64,000 nt of DNA from Weissella confusa (GTDB lineage: Bacteria; Bacillota; Bacilli; Lactobacillales; Lactobacillaceae). A program made the position numbers and the translations under genes. The DNA lies in the NCBI RefSeq assembly GCF_004766315.1, contig NZ_PVSN01000020.1:1-64000 (forward strand). Direction: 5' to 3'. Numbering within the stretch: position 1 is the first letter of the stretch; each line of letters starts with the position of its first letter. This document shows positions 14,097-22,423 of this stretch, in pieces. A model generated the notes under the pieces. That model was not told the DNA's origin. It searched no databases and saw nothing but the letters and a program-made list of their open reading frames with translations.

Positions 14097-14886
14097 ACGA
14101 CAAGACGAAGTACGACAACACGGAAACGCCTTGGTTCGAAGAACACGACAAGACATCAGATGGTACGACTGGCGTGACTGGATTCGATAAGAACACAGGC
14201 ACACCAACGTTCGGCGATGTTGACGTGCCAAATGTACCGGGTTACACACCAGTTCGTACGAACGAGCCAAATGGCGATCAAACGGTAACGTATGTTGCTA
14301 ATGACGTCACTGGTAAGGTCGTCGTGATTGATGATGTCACAGGTGCAACGCTTCAAACGGATGACTTGGCAGGTAAGACGGATGCCAATGTTGATTACGA
14401 TTCAGCAGCAACAATCAAGCACTTTACGGATATGGGTTATGTCCTTGTCTCAAATGACTTGAGCGATGCTAAGACGTACAACGTTGACGATGCCAAGAAT
14501 GTCTTTGAAATCCACTTGAAGCACGACACGATGGACGGTACTGGTACACCAACAACGGTTGTTCGTCACACGACAATCAAGACGCCAGATGGTAAGACGG
14601 TAACGGTTGAACAAATCGTTGAAGTTACACCACACTTTAGCGTTGATAAGGTGACGGGCGAACGTGTGCCTGATGATCAACTTGGTGATGACACGAAGTA
14701 TGCCAACACGGAAACGCCTTGGTTCGAGTCACATGACAAGACGACCACAGACATCACGGGTATGACTGGCTTCGATGAGAAGACCGGCACACCAACGTTT
14801 GGAGAAGTTGCAGTTCCTAACATTCCAGGTTACAAGATGGTTCGTACAAATGAGCCAAACGGTGATCAGGTTGTGACGTTTACGCC
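13107..14886 (+). repeat. Three tandem ~595-bp Mub-type repeat units
   Basis: Units at about 13107-13700, 13701-14298 and 14299-14886 each encode ~197 residues. Each has a VVxIDDxTG start, a GYVLVSxD strand, xHLKHD, RHTTIxTPDGK, VEQxVEVTPHxSVD, a TETPWFE segment, TGTPTFG and a VPNVPGY finish. High nucleotide identity makes this stretch prone to slippage and gene conversion; the frameshift lies in the middle unit. Confidence 0.85.
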
Positions 14887-15337
14887 AGATGGTAGCGCAG
14901 TAGTTGAGACGCCTAATAACGTCCAACCAAATGCTACGACGGTGGTGAACCAACCAGTTGCGACGGTGGCAACACCACAAGCATCTGTTGCTGGTGCACC
15001 TCGCGTGACACCAATGAATAATGTTGTGGCTGGTACGCCAGCACCAACAACGACGAATGTGGTTGATGTTGAGTTGCCAACGTTTGTTGAGGCGGTTGAT
15101 AATACGCCAGTTGTTAATAAGGATAGCTTGTGGATTCACGAGATTCCTGATGACAAGGATGGCGATATTGCGAACTTGAATTCATTGAATGACATGTCAT
15201 GGCGTACATCTGATCCATACTTGGTAGCCATGCTGATTGCAGCATTGGCTGCGGCTGGTATGTTCGGTGCGTTGCTAGCATTCTACCGTCGTCGCGAAGC
15301 AGTTGAGCGTAAGCTTGCTGACCGCCGCGAAGACTAG
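14093..15337 (+). pseudogene. MucBP giant adhesin, C-terminal fragment with membrane anchor
   Basis: C-terminal piece of the same adhesin; the true frame resumes around 14071 after the 1-base deletion. It holds the end of one and the whole of another Mub-type repeat unit, then a Val/Thr/Pro-rich spacer (residues ~270-330). It finishes with a hydrophobic segment (YLVAMLIAALAAAGMFGALL) and a basic tail, RRREAVERKLADRRED. This looks like a sortase-type anchor layout, but no LPxTG-like motif is visible before the membrane segment; the nearest is ELPTF about 55 residues upstream. The native protein may therefore have been membrane-held or used an unusual sorting motif. A strong terminator follows. 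Confidence 0.78.
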
Positions 15338-15362
15338 AGAGCGCTAGTGGTAAGGTAAATGA

Positions 15363-15400
15363 AAGGCCCCAACTGACCATAACGTCGGTTGGGGCCTTTT
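15363..15400 (+). terminator. Rho-independent terminator after the MucBP gene
   Basis: The stem AAGGCCCCAAC / GTTGGGGCCTT is perfect and followed by a T run. It separates the adhesin from the following WxLIP gene. Confidence 0.88.
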
Positions 15401-15490
15401 CATTGTGAAAAGTTACGCATAATGTACGAATTTACTGTATAATTGTAAGTGTAAAAGTGGGTAGTTGCGCGTTTGATAGGGAAGAGAAGA

Positions 15491-16540
15491 ATGATTAGCA
15501 AAAAAGTTTTAAGTGCCCTTGTAAGCGGACTTGGATTATTAATGGGACTACAGACGATTGTTCATGCGGATATAGCCGATTATGAGGTACACGCCTTGAT
15601 TCCAAGTACCCAGATTGTGGGAAATCACACAGAGGCATTCGACATGGTATTGGCGTCCGGCCAGCACCAAGAAATGACATTTGTCATTACAAATCATACT
15701 GATAAGGATATTGAATTTGATATCAGTAAGGGAACCGCTAAGACAACCGTGAAGGGTGCGGTTAATTACACGGCGGCGAACACAACGTTCGATGCGTCTT
15801 TGCCAGAACAAATTGGCGAAGATATGCAAATTCCAAGCACGGTGACGGCAAAATCCAACGCTGACACTGACTTTAACGTCCAATTGACGGCCCCAGCAAA
15901 GGCTTGGTCAGGTTTGTTGGCCGGTGGTATTAAGATTGCGCCACGTGGTGATGTCGCTGTGAAGAAGGTCAATCAAAGTGATCGCCAAGGAATCACGACG
16001 GTTGATAAAACCATTGGTGTGTTTATTCGAAATCAAGAGGCATTGCCAACTGCTAAGCCACAGTTTGAGTCAGCTAAGCTTGAGCGTATTAATAACAAGC
16101 CAGCCTTTGGGGTTGTGATTCGCAATCCAAATGGTAATTTCGTCAACACGATGCGTTTGACGTCTGAAGTTATCGATAAGTCGGGCAAGATTGTATTGTA
16201 CGATGATCGTATGGGTCTAACGATGGCGCCATACTCAAACATGACGTGGCCAATTAACCTGAAGAAGGAAGGTTTGCCATCTGGCAAGTATACCGTTAAG
16301 GTTACGGCGCGTTGGATTCGCGACAGTGCCACTGGCGATTACGTTGATAAGGTTAGTGACAAGCGTGAGTACGTGAAGCACTGGCAAACAAAGGTTAACG
16401 TTAAAGCGAACGAGACAACGGTTAAGCAACAAAAGAAGTGGTCATGGTTAGACACACTATTGGCGATTGTGGTGGCAATTTTTGTTATCGGGATTATTGT
16501 GTTGCTAGTTAAGTTTGCTGGCCTTAAGAAGTATCGTTAG
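15491..16540 (+). CDS. WxL-interacting membrane protein (WxLIP; DUF916-DUF3324), stand-alone copy
   Basis: WxLIP proteins sit in the membrane and bind peptidoglycan and WxL-domain proteins. Start chosen at ATG 15491 behind GGGAAGAGAAG rather than the in-frame TTG at 15473. The product (349 aa) has a signal peptide ending ...IVHADIADYEV, a DUF916 domain (~30-150) with the family's opening YEVHALIPSTQ, then DUF3324 (~165-300) with a divergent form of the motif usually reading MQMAPN (here LTMAPYSN). A C-terminal membrane helix (WLDTLLAIVVAIFVIGIIVLL) follows, with a very short basic tail. It has no WxL partner next to it and lies downstream of the broken MucBP adhesin, separated by a terminator; it may serve WxL proteins of the 25-45 kb locus. 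Confidence 0.9.
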   Translation: MISKKVLSALVSGLGLLMGLQTIVHADIADYEVHALIPSTQIVGNHTEAFDMVLASGQHQEMTFVITNHTDKDIEFDISKGTAKTTVKGAVNYTAANTTFDASLPEQIGEDMQIPSTVTAKSNADTDFNVQLTAPAKAWSGLLAGGIKIAPRGDVAVKKVNQSDRQGITTVDKTIGVFIRNQEALPTAKPQFESAKLERINNKPAFGVVIRNPNGNFVNTMRLTSEVIDKSGKIVLYDDRMGLTMAPYSNMTWPINLKKEGLPSGKYTVKVTARWIRDSATGDYVDKVSDKREYVKHWQTKVNVKANETTVKQQKKWSWLDTLLAIVVAIFVIGIIVLLVKFAGLKKYR

Positions 16541-16622
16541 AAATCACCGTTTCGCTTCATTGTTTCGCGTGATACAATGAAAAAGAATAAATTTGGTGAA
16601 AGGCCGTAAAAAGGGCTCAAAA

Positions 16623-17174
16623 ATGAAAGATAGTCGACTCCCACGGGAAGGCGATTTTATTACGATTAAGAGCTACAAGCACGACGGCAGTTTGCACCGA
16701 ACTTGGCGTGATACGATGGTGCTAAAAACGAGTGAAAATGCCATCATTGGGCTGAATGATCACACATTGGTGACTGAAGATGACGGTCGTCGTTGGGTGA
16801 CACGTGAGCCAGCGATTGTTTATTTTCACCGTAAGTATTGGTTCAACATCGTCGCGATGATACGAGATAATGGGGTGTCTTATTACTGTAATTTAGCTTC
16901 TCCATTTGTTTTAGATAAAGAAGCCTTGAAGTATGTGGACTACGATTTGGATGTGAAGGTTTTTCCAGATGGTGAGAAGCGACTTCTTGATACGGACGAA
17001 TATGAGTTACACAAAGCACAATGGCAATACCCAGCAGACATTGATTTTATCGTAAAGGAGCATGTCAAAATCCTAGTTGATTGGATCAATAAGCATCAGG
17101 GCCCATTTTCGGACGAGTACATCGACTTGTGGTATCGCAGATACTTGGAAATCAAGCGTCGCAGTGATCGTTAG
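16623..17174 (+). CDS. ntdP: DUF402 nucleoside tri-/diphosphate phosphatase (YgaC/NtdP-like)
   Basis: A 183-aa cytoplasmic protein of the DUF402 family. Staphylococcal and Bacillus relatives hydrolyse nucleoside tri- and diphosphates with a divalent metal. The start [20 protein letters not shown] matches the family's usual N-terminus ([20 protein letters not shown]), so ATG 16623 is preferred over the upstream in-frame GTG at 16593; AAAAAGGGC lies just upstream. The conserved core includes [20 protein letters not shown] and the C-terminal ELD-type segment here seen as [12 protein letters not shown] and LLDTDEYE. Monocistronic: a terminator follows. Intact and full length. Confidence 0.88.
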   Translation: MKDSRLPREGDFITIKSYKHDGSLHRTWRDTMVLKTSENAIIGLNDHTLVTEDDGRRWVTREPAIVYFHRKYWFNIVAMIRDNGVSYYCNLASPFVLDKEALKYVDYDLDVKVFPDGEKRLLDTDEYELHKAQWQYPADIDFIVKEHVKILVDWINKHQGPFSDEYIDLWYRRYLEIKRRSDR

Positions 17175-17190
17175 TCGCAATATGTTTTTG

Positions 17191-17231
17191 AAAAGCAATG
17201 TCACTTGGACTATCCAGGGACATTGCTTTTC
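17191..17231 (+). terminator. Terminator after ntdP
   Basis: Perfect 12-bp stem AAAAGCAATGTC / GACATTGCTTTT with flanking A and T stretches, so it may act in both directions. Confidence 0.85.
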
Positions 17232-17268
17232 CTTTATAATGGACCTAATAGCGTAATAGGGGAATAAA

Positions 17269-18090
17269 ATGAAAAAGAAGATTATTATCGTCATTGTATT
17301 AATCGTGGCGTTTGCGGCCGGTGTATTCGGCTACCAAACGTTTAACAAGGGTAAGGGGTACGAAGTCAACATTCGTAATGCCCACGCTGCGTTGAATGAA
17401 CAGGATTGGGAGTCAGCGAAGACGTATTATCAAGCTGCCCAAAAGGACAAAGTTTCTGTTGAAGGACGTACGGCGCTTGAACAATTGAAGATTGCGATTT
17501 CAGCCCAAAAGAAGGCTGATAAGCATGACTGGCATGAGGCGTTGTCATTGTACAAGTCAGCTACAGCGGTTGATGATGCGGTTGGTATTGTGAACAAGAA
17601 CATTAAGGTTGCGATGAACCAAGTGAAGGCGACCCGCGCGTCAATCAAGGAATCATCAATTTCAGCCAAGAAGGCAGCGTCATCATCAAAGGCGGCTTCT
17701 GAATCCTTGAAGGCCGCTTCAGTGTCTGCTTCGATGGCATCAGCTTCATCAAAGGCAGCGTCGATTGCAGCTTCACAATCAATTGCAGCTTCATCGTCAA
17801 AGACGGAATCATACGCCTCATCAGTTGCAGCTGCTAGTTCAGCCGCCGCTTCATCACAAGCAGAAGCCGAAAAGAACGCAGAATCACAACAATCCGTTGA
17901 TGTTCCTGGTGATCGTCCAATGGATTCAGCAGACGTCGCCGCGGCCCGTAGTCAATGGGCTGGTTTGGGTTATGATGTAGCCAACGTGTCAGCTGAAGAT
18001 ATGCAAATTGCGATGAATAAAATCATTGATGGTCACGGTGCTTTGTCAATGGAACAAGTCGCCGACCAAATGGGCTGGAAAAAGAAGTAA
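17269..18090 (+). CDS. Membrane-anchored protein with Ser/Ala repeat linker, function unknown
   Basis: I do not recognise a named family. The 273-aa product starts with a single membrane segment (KKKIIIVIVLIVAFAAGVFGY). Residues ~35-115 form a helical, TPR-like region with AHAALNEQDWESAKTYYQAA and DKHDWHEALSLYKSA as two similar helix pairs. Residues ~125-205 are a Ser/Ala/Lys linker of SKAAS/SAAASS repeats. A compact C-terminal domain (~213-273) contains DSADVAAARSQWAGLGYD and ends DQMGWKKK. Layout suggests an extracytoplasmic protein with a wall-spanning linker; the linker resembles the Ser/Ala-rich part of the giant protein at 33-39 kb and could be a glycosylation substrate (inference). It has its own promoter space and a terminator on each side. 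Confidence 0.75.
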   Translation: MKKKIIIVIVLIVAFAAGVFGYQTFNKGKGYEVNIRNAHAALNEQDWESAKTYYQAAQKDKVSVEGRTALEQLKIAISAQKKADKHDWHEALSLYKSATAVDDAVGIVNKNIKVAMNQVKATRASIKESSISAKKAASSSKAASESLKAASVSASMASASSKAASIAASQSIAASSSKTESYASSVAAASSAAASSQAEAEKNAESQQSVDVPGDRPMDSADVAAARSQWAGLGYDVANVSAEDMQIAMNKIIDGHGALSMEQVADQMGWKKK

Positions 18091-18115
18091 TCAATAAAAA
18101 TACAATGTATATAAG

Positions 18116-18148
18116 AACGGTTGTGGTGTTGAATCACAGCCGTTTTTT
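18116..18148 (+). terminator. Terminator before prfC
   Basis: Stem ACGGTTGTG / CACAGCCGT (one G-T pair) followed by TTTTTT. Confidence 0.8.
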
Positions 18149-18214
18149 CGTTATACTAAATTGTTAAGATTTTTAAAGAATCACTAAATAAATTAAGAAA
18201 TTAAGGCGATAAAA

Positions 18215-19786
18215 ATGGCATCATTACAAGAGGAAATGCAAACGCGCCGCACGTTTGCGATTATTTCCCACCCCGACGCCGGTAAGACGACGATCACTGA
18301 GCAATTGTTGAAGCTTGGTGGTGTAGTTCGTGAAGCTGGAACGGTTAAGGGACGTAAGGGAAACTTTGCAAAGTCAGACTGGATGGAAATTGAGCAAAAG
18401 CGTGGAATTTCCGTAACATCCTCTGTTTTGCAATTTGATTTTGACGGTAAGCGTATCAATATCTTGGACACCCCAGGACACGAAGACTTCTCTGAAGACA
18501 CGTACCGTACGTTGATGGCTGTTGACTCAGTTATCATGGTGGTCGACTCTGCAAAGGGTATCGAGCCACAAACAAAGAAGCTGTTCGAAATTGTTAGTGA
18601 ACGTCACATTCCAATTTTTACATTCTTCAACAAGTTGGACCGTGATGGTCGCGATGCCTTGGACTTGGTTGATGAATTGGAGTCAACGTTGGGAATCAAC
18701 GCCTACCCAATGAATTGGCCAATTGGATCAGGACAAATTTTGGCTGGGTTGTTTGATTTGTACCACAACAATGTCGAAGTGTTCCGTCCAGAATCAGAAG
18801 CTGCTCGTTTCTTGCCTTTGAACGAAGCTGGTACTGATTTGGCAGAACCAAACAAGTTGCAAGACAACCCACTTTGGGCTGAAACACGCGACGAAATCGA
18901 AATGTTGAAGGACGCCGGAAACCAATTCGATGAGCAAGCCGTTATGAACGGTGAGTTGACGCCAGTCTTCTTCGGTTCAGCCTTGCAAGGATTCGGAATT
19001 GAGACGTTCTTGCAAACGTACATGCAATTCGCACCAGCACCTTCAGCTAAGAACACGGTTGATGGTAACCAAGTTGAACCTGGTAACGAGCAATTCTCAG
19101 GATTCGTATTCAAGATTCAAGCGAACATGAACCCTAACCACCGTGACCGTATCGCCTTTGTACGTATCGTATCTGGTGAGTTTGAGCGTGGTATGGATGT
19201 CACACTTGCACGAACGAACAAGAAGATTCGTTTGTCTAACGTGACGCAGTTTATGGCTGATACTCGTGAGAACGTTGAGAATGCTTATCCTGGTGATATC
19301 ATCGGTGTTTATGACACGGGTAACTTCCAAATCGGTGACACGATTTTCGCAGGTAAGAAGGCGGTTGAATTTGAAGAGTTGCCAACGTTTACGCCTGAAT
19401 TGTTCATGCGTGTTCACGCTAAGAACGTTTTGAAGCAAAAGTCATTCCACAAGGGTGTGACACAATTGGTTCAAGAAGGAACAATTCAAATGTACACGGC
19501 CTGGGATTCAGGGGATTACATCCTTGGTGCCGTTGGTGCGTTGCAATTCGAAGTTTTCCAATTCCGTATGGAAAACGAATACAACACGGAAGTTAGTTTG
19601 GAGCCAATGGGTTCAAAGATTGCACGCTGGATTAACCCAGAGCAACTTGACCCACGCATGGCTTCATCACGTAATTTGCTAGTACGTGACCGTGCGGAGC
19701 AACCAGTATTCTTGTTCGAAAACCAATTCGCAGAACGCTGGTTTAAGGATAAGTACCCAGATGTTGATTTGGAGGAAAAGCTATGA
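18215..19786 (+). CDS. prfC: Peptide chain release factor 3 (RF3)
   Basis: GTPase that removes RF1/RF2 from the ribosome after peptide release. 523 aa, the normal length for RF3. The G1 motif HPDAGKTT (19-26), switch [10 protein letters not shown] (85-92) and the NKLD guanine-specificity motif (near 140) are all present; domain II/III continue to the conserved end ...[15 protein letters not shown]. The family-typical [11 protein letters not shown] switch-I segment is at ~61-71. Start ATG 18215. The stop overlaps the next small gene by four bases (ATGA), so the two are probably translationally coupled. No lesions. Confidence 0.97.
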   Translation: MASLQEEMQTRRTFAIISHPDAGKTTITEQLLKLGGVVREAGTVKGRKGNFAKSDWMEIEQKRGISVTSSVLQFDFDGKRINILDTPGHEDFSEDTYRTLMAVDSVIMVVDSAKGIEPQTKKLFEIVSERHIPIFTFFNKLDRDGRDALDLVDELESTLGINAYPMNWPIGSGQILAGLFDLYHNNVEVFRPESEAARFLPLNEAGTDLAEPNKLQDNPLWAETRDEIEMLKDAGNQFDEQAVMNGELTPVFFGSALQGFGIETFLQTYMQFAPAPSAKNTVDGNQVEPGNEQFSGFVFKIQANMNPNHRDRIAFVRIVSGEFERGMDVTLARTNKKIRLSNVTQFMADTRENVENAYPGDIIGVYDTGNFQIGDTIFAGKKAVEFEELPTFTPELFMRVHAKNVLKQKSFHKGVTQLVQEGTIQMYTAWDSGDYILGAVGALQFEVFQFRMENEYNTEVSLEPMGSKIARWINPEQLDPRMASSRNLLVRDRAEQPVFLFENQFAERWFKDKYPDVDLEEKL

Positions 19787-19992
19787 CACTTTTGATGCCG
19801 ATGGCACCGAACACATGGCTAATGGGGTTTGAAATATTTGCGTTGATTTTGATCGTACCAACGGTGGTTTACTTTGCAGGCCACCGCATCTTGCGACCAT
19901 TCCCAATGTTGTTTAATGCATTGCACTGGATCTTCGGCGCATATATGATGTACGTTTTTGTAGCGGGAATTTCTACACTAATGTTCGGGTAA
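19783..19992 (+). CDS. Small two-helix membrane protein coupled to prfC
   Basis: 69 aa, with an ATGA overlap with prfC. Two hydrophobic segments ([16 protein letters not shown] and [18 protein letters not shown]) flank a short basic loop containing HRILRPFP. No recognised family. The tight overlap suggests a conserved gene pair rather than a chance ORF; the link to translation termination is unknown. Confidence 0.7.
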   Translation: MTLLMPMAPNTWLMGFEIFALILIVPTVVYFAGHRILRPFPMLFNALHWIFGAYMMYVFVAGISTLMFG

Positions 19993-20003
19993 GAAAGTTA
20001 CTA

Positions 20004-20038
20004 AAAAGAGACGAGCTATTGTCGCTCGTCTCTTTTTC
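20004..20038 (+). terminator. Terminator of the prfC operon
   Basis: Perfect stem AAAGAGACGAGC / GCTCGTCTCTTT with a 6-7 base loop and a T run. Confidence 0.88.
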
Positions 20039-20108
20039 TGTTGTTTTCGGGACAATGGCTAGATGTGTTAGAATTAAAGGACTAAAAGAAAGTTGGAGGA
20101 CAGCCCTC

Positions 20109-20552
20109 ATGCCTGATATGGATCCACACATGCAAGCGGCGGTGTACGGGACGCCACAAATTAACCCTGACGAACGCAACCACTACTTGGGAACGTTCCG
20201 CGAGCGCATTTATGCGGCGCAGACTCGCGAAACGTTTGGACAACCAGCCTACATGGCGACATGGGAGAAGCAATTCAAAGCGCACCCAGATGGGACGTTG
20301 CTATTGAATGGCCATCTGCCTATGGATGATTTGGAGCCATACATTAAAATGGCCTCAAAGAGCCACGTTGGGTTCACGCTAAAGTCAGACGATGTGTTTG
20401 ATCGTTCAGATGTGGTGGCTGTCTTTACGGCTAAAGAAGCGGTGAACGTTGACCAAATCGATATCGTGAAGTTGACGGAAACACCTGCAGCAACAACGAC
20501 GACACCAAGCACGTCTGAAAAGAAGCCTTGGTACAAGAAGCTATTTGGTTAA
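20109..20552 (+). CDS. YueI-like protein (DUF1694)
   Basis: 147-aa protein of unknown biochemical role. The segment TPQINPDERNHYLGTFRERI is the DUF1694 signature (PDE..xYLGTFRERV). Start ATG 20109 follows GGAGGA at 20095-20101; an in-frame TTG at 20019 has no ribosome site and overlaps the terminator. The core is ~1-120, then a Thr/Pro linker and a basic amphipathic end KKPWYKKLFG that could touch the membrane. Probably co-transcribed with the next gene (22 bases apart). Confidence 0.83.
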   Translation: MPDMDPHMQAAVYGTPQINPDERNHYLGTFRERIYAAQTRETFGQPAYMATWEKQFKAHPDGTLLLNGHLPMDDLEPYIKMASKSHVGFTLKSDDVFDRSDVVAVFTAKEAVNVDQIDIVKLTETPAATTTTPSTSEKKPWYKKLFG

Positions 20553-20574
20553 GCTTTTTGTAGGGAGAGAGTAG

Positions 20575-22404
20575 ATGAGAAGTTTTGGTGAAGTGCTCAA
20601 TGAGGTTCGACAAGATAAGAATGTCAGTGTGGCACAAATTGAAAAGTTGGGTATCAGTAAATCGCGGTGGTACCGCATTGCCGTGGGTGAGGCAGAGCTA
20701 TCATTAAAGGAATTAACTGATGTATTGACGCTGTTGACGATGACTTTTTCTGAGTTGGCCCTGGCGGTTGGGACGCCACTGCTTCGACCATATAGTATTG
20801 TGTCGTTGTTTTCGATGTCATTGCCTGAACTGGCTGAGGCTGTTGAAAACGAACGGGTCGTGGCAGCGGGTGGACCAGATGATTATGCGTTACTTGCTAC
20901 AGAAATCGTGCAAGACCTCCGGACAACCGGCAACATTAATTCTGAGTCGGTAGCCAAGCTGACGGCGATGTTGCTAGAGACTGAGAATTATACGTTGATG
21001 GAGTTGAACATCGCGGGCTTGTTGGCGGCGCTGTTAGCACCTGCTGATTTTATGGTGGTTTACCAACGTTACGTACGTACGATTACGATGTTTAATACGT
21101 ACTTGCCAATCGATGTTTGGGGTATTGCGACGCAGATGCATATTCAAGCCATCAAGAAGTTTTTGATGGTACCATCAAATCGCAATCGTGAAAACACACG
21201 ATTTATTTTGGAAGCTATTATTAATCAACCGACAACGTCTGGCACGGTTGAATTGCTGATGCTAAAGCGGTTAGCGCTGTTTGTTCGAGATGATGAAGCC
21301 TTTGAGAGTCCAGTGTTGGACGGGTTGGTTAATAGCGTATTGGAGGCAGCCGAACGTGAACAAGCGCTTACGATTGGACTTGAGCCAAGTGATTTGAACT
21401 TGCGTAAAGTATGGGAAGCTTATCGCGCTGAACGTGAGACCTATTGGCAACCAGCCAAGGATGCAAACCATTTTCCAGTCTTTGCCGCTGGAACTGAATT
21501 GCCATACTTTAGCCACTTTGGAACCTTATTCCAATGGATTATGGCCGGTAAGAATATTACGGTTGAGCAAATTGAAGCTGTTGGTGTGTCAGCTTACAAA
21601 CTAAAGCGCGCGTACAAGGACCCTGATTTGCTACATTCTAGTGATTTGGTATGCTTGATGCGTCAGATGCGCTTGATTCCAGCGGATTTAGATGCGTCGA
21701 TTAGTAGTCAGTTCATTAATACGGAAGCAGACACTTGGGTGCAATACACACCAGAACTAACTGCGCCGGGGATGTATCACGTCATGGCCGAAGTGGCACG
21801 GCATAATTACGAGCGCACGAAGAGTCGTCGTGACCTAGAAGTTTCCTTTAGATATCGTGCTATGGATGGCATGGCAAATTATCCGGGTTGGTTGACTTCA
21901 GAGGATGCCGTGGCGCTAGGTCATGAAATTATGGATGAGTTGATGGGGCTGGATGTTTGGCACGAACGTGAATTGCGCTTGATTAAGTATGGTATTCTGG
22001 GCATTAATTCGGTCGCGGAAACAGAAGTTTGGCAACGACAATTCGAGAATATCTATACGAAGACAAATGCACCATATGCCTTGCTGGATAATATATTAGA
22101 AGCACTTGAACTAGCGACTTTCCGTGCAGCGTTACTTGAAAATCGCGAATTGGTTCAATTCTATACAGCATTGTCACGTCAACTTGGTGCACAACAAGTT
22201 CGTGATGGTAGTCTAGCGTTGCAATGGCGATGGATTATGCTCGACTTTTTTGAGATTATTTTTGATGATCCGCAACGGGTAATTAAGCTATTGAGTCATT
22301 ACGTCGTGGATTATCAAACGATGACGGGTGATACCGAAGCGGTTGGACGCTTCCGTACAATTTTGCAAGCCCTAGTGGAGCGTGAAACCCCCAGTCAGGC
22401 TTAA
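20575..22404 (+). CDS. Rgg-like transcriptional regulator, double-length (two HTH modules)
   Basis: 609 aa, about twice the size of ordinary Rgg/GadR/MutR regulators (~285-300 aa). The first module starts SFGEVLNEVRQDKNVSVAQI with an HTH_XRE-like domain at ~3-65 (recognition region GISKSRWYRIAVGEAELS), followed by an all-helical region to ~300. A second HTH-like unit appears at ~315-375 (FQWIMAGKNITVEQIEAVGVS, then KLKRAYKDPD...SDLVCLMRQM) and a second helical region runs to the end. The helical halves suit the TPR-like peptide-binding domain of RRNPP/Rgg proteins. No short pheromone gene is evident nearby. Start ATG 20575 after GGGAGAGAG. It ends 19 bases before rarA and is probably in one transcript with it. 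Confidence 0.75.
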   Translation: MRSFGEVLNEVRQDKNVSVAQIEKLGISKSRWYRIAVGEAELSLKELTDVLTLLTMTFSELALAVGTPLLRPYSIVSLFSMSLPELAEAVENERVVAAGGPDDYALLATEIVQDLRTTGNINSESVAKLTAMLLETENYTLMELNIAGLLAALLAPADFMVVYQRYVRTITMFNTYLPIDVWGIATQMHIQAIKKFLMVPSNRNRENTRFILEAIINQPTTSGTVELLMLKRLALFVRDDEAFESPVLDGLVNSVLEAAEREQALTIGLEPSDLNLRKVWEAYRAERETYWQPAKDANHFPVFAAGTELPYFSHFGTLFQWIMAGKNITVEQIEAVGVSAYKLKRAYKDPDLLHSSDLVCLMRQMRLIPADLDASISSQFINTEADTWVQYTPELTAPGMYHVMAEVARHNYERTKSRRDLEVSFRYRAMDGMANYPGWLTSEDAVALGHEIMDELMGLDVWHERELRLIKYGILGINSVAETEVWQRQFENIYTKTNAPYALLDNILEALELATFRAALLENRELVQFYTALSRQLGAQQVRDGSLALQWRWIMLDFFEIIFDDPQRVIKLLSHYVVDYQTMTGDTEAVGRFRTILQALVERETPSQA

Positions 22405-22423
22405 ACGAGAGGAGGTTGCTTGC

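Noticed and set aside
1335-14356. Many open minus-strand and +1-frame ORFs across the MucBP gene
   Set aside because: They lie opposite repeated Thr/Val/Asp codons and are shadows; none has a ribosome site or domain.
16593-16622. Earlier GTG start for ntdP
   Set aside because: The family N-terminus begins at the [12 protein letters not shown] position; the extra residues are Lys/Gly-rich and unlike relatives.
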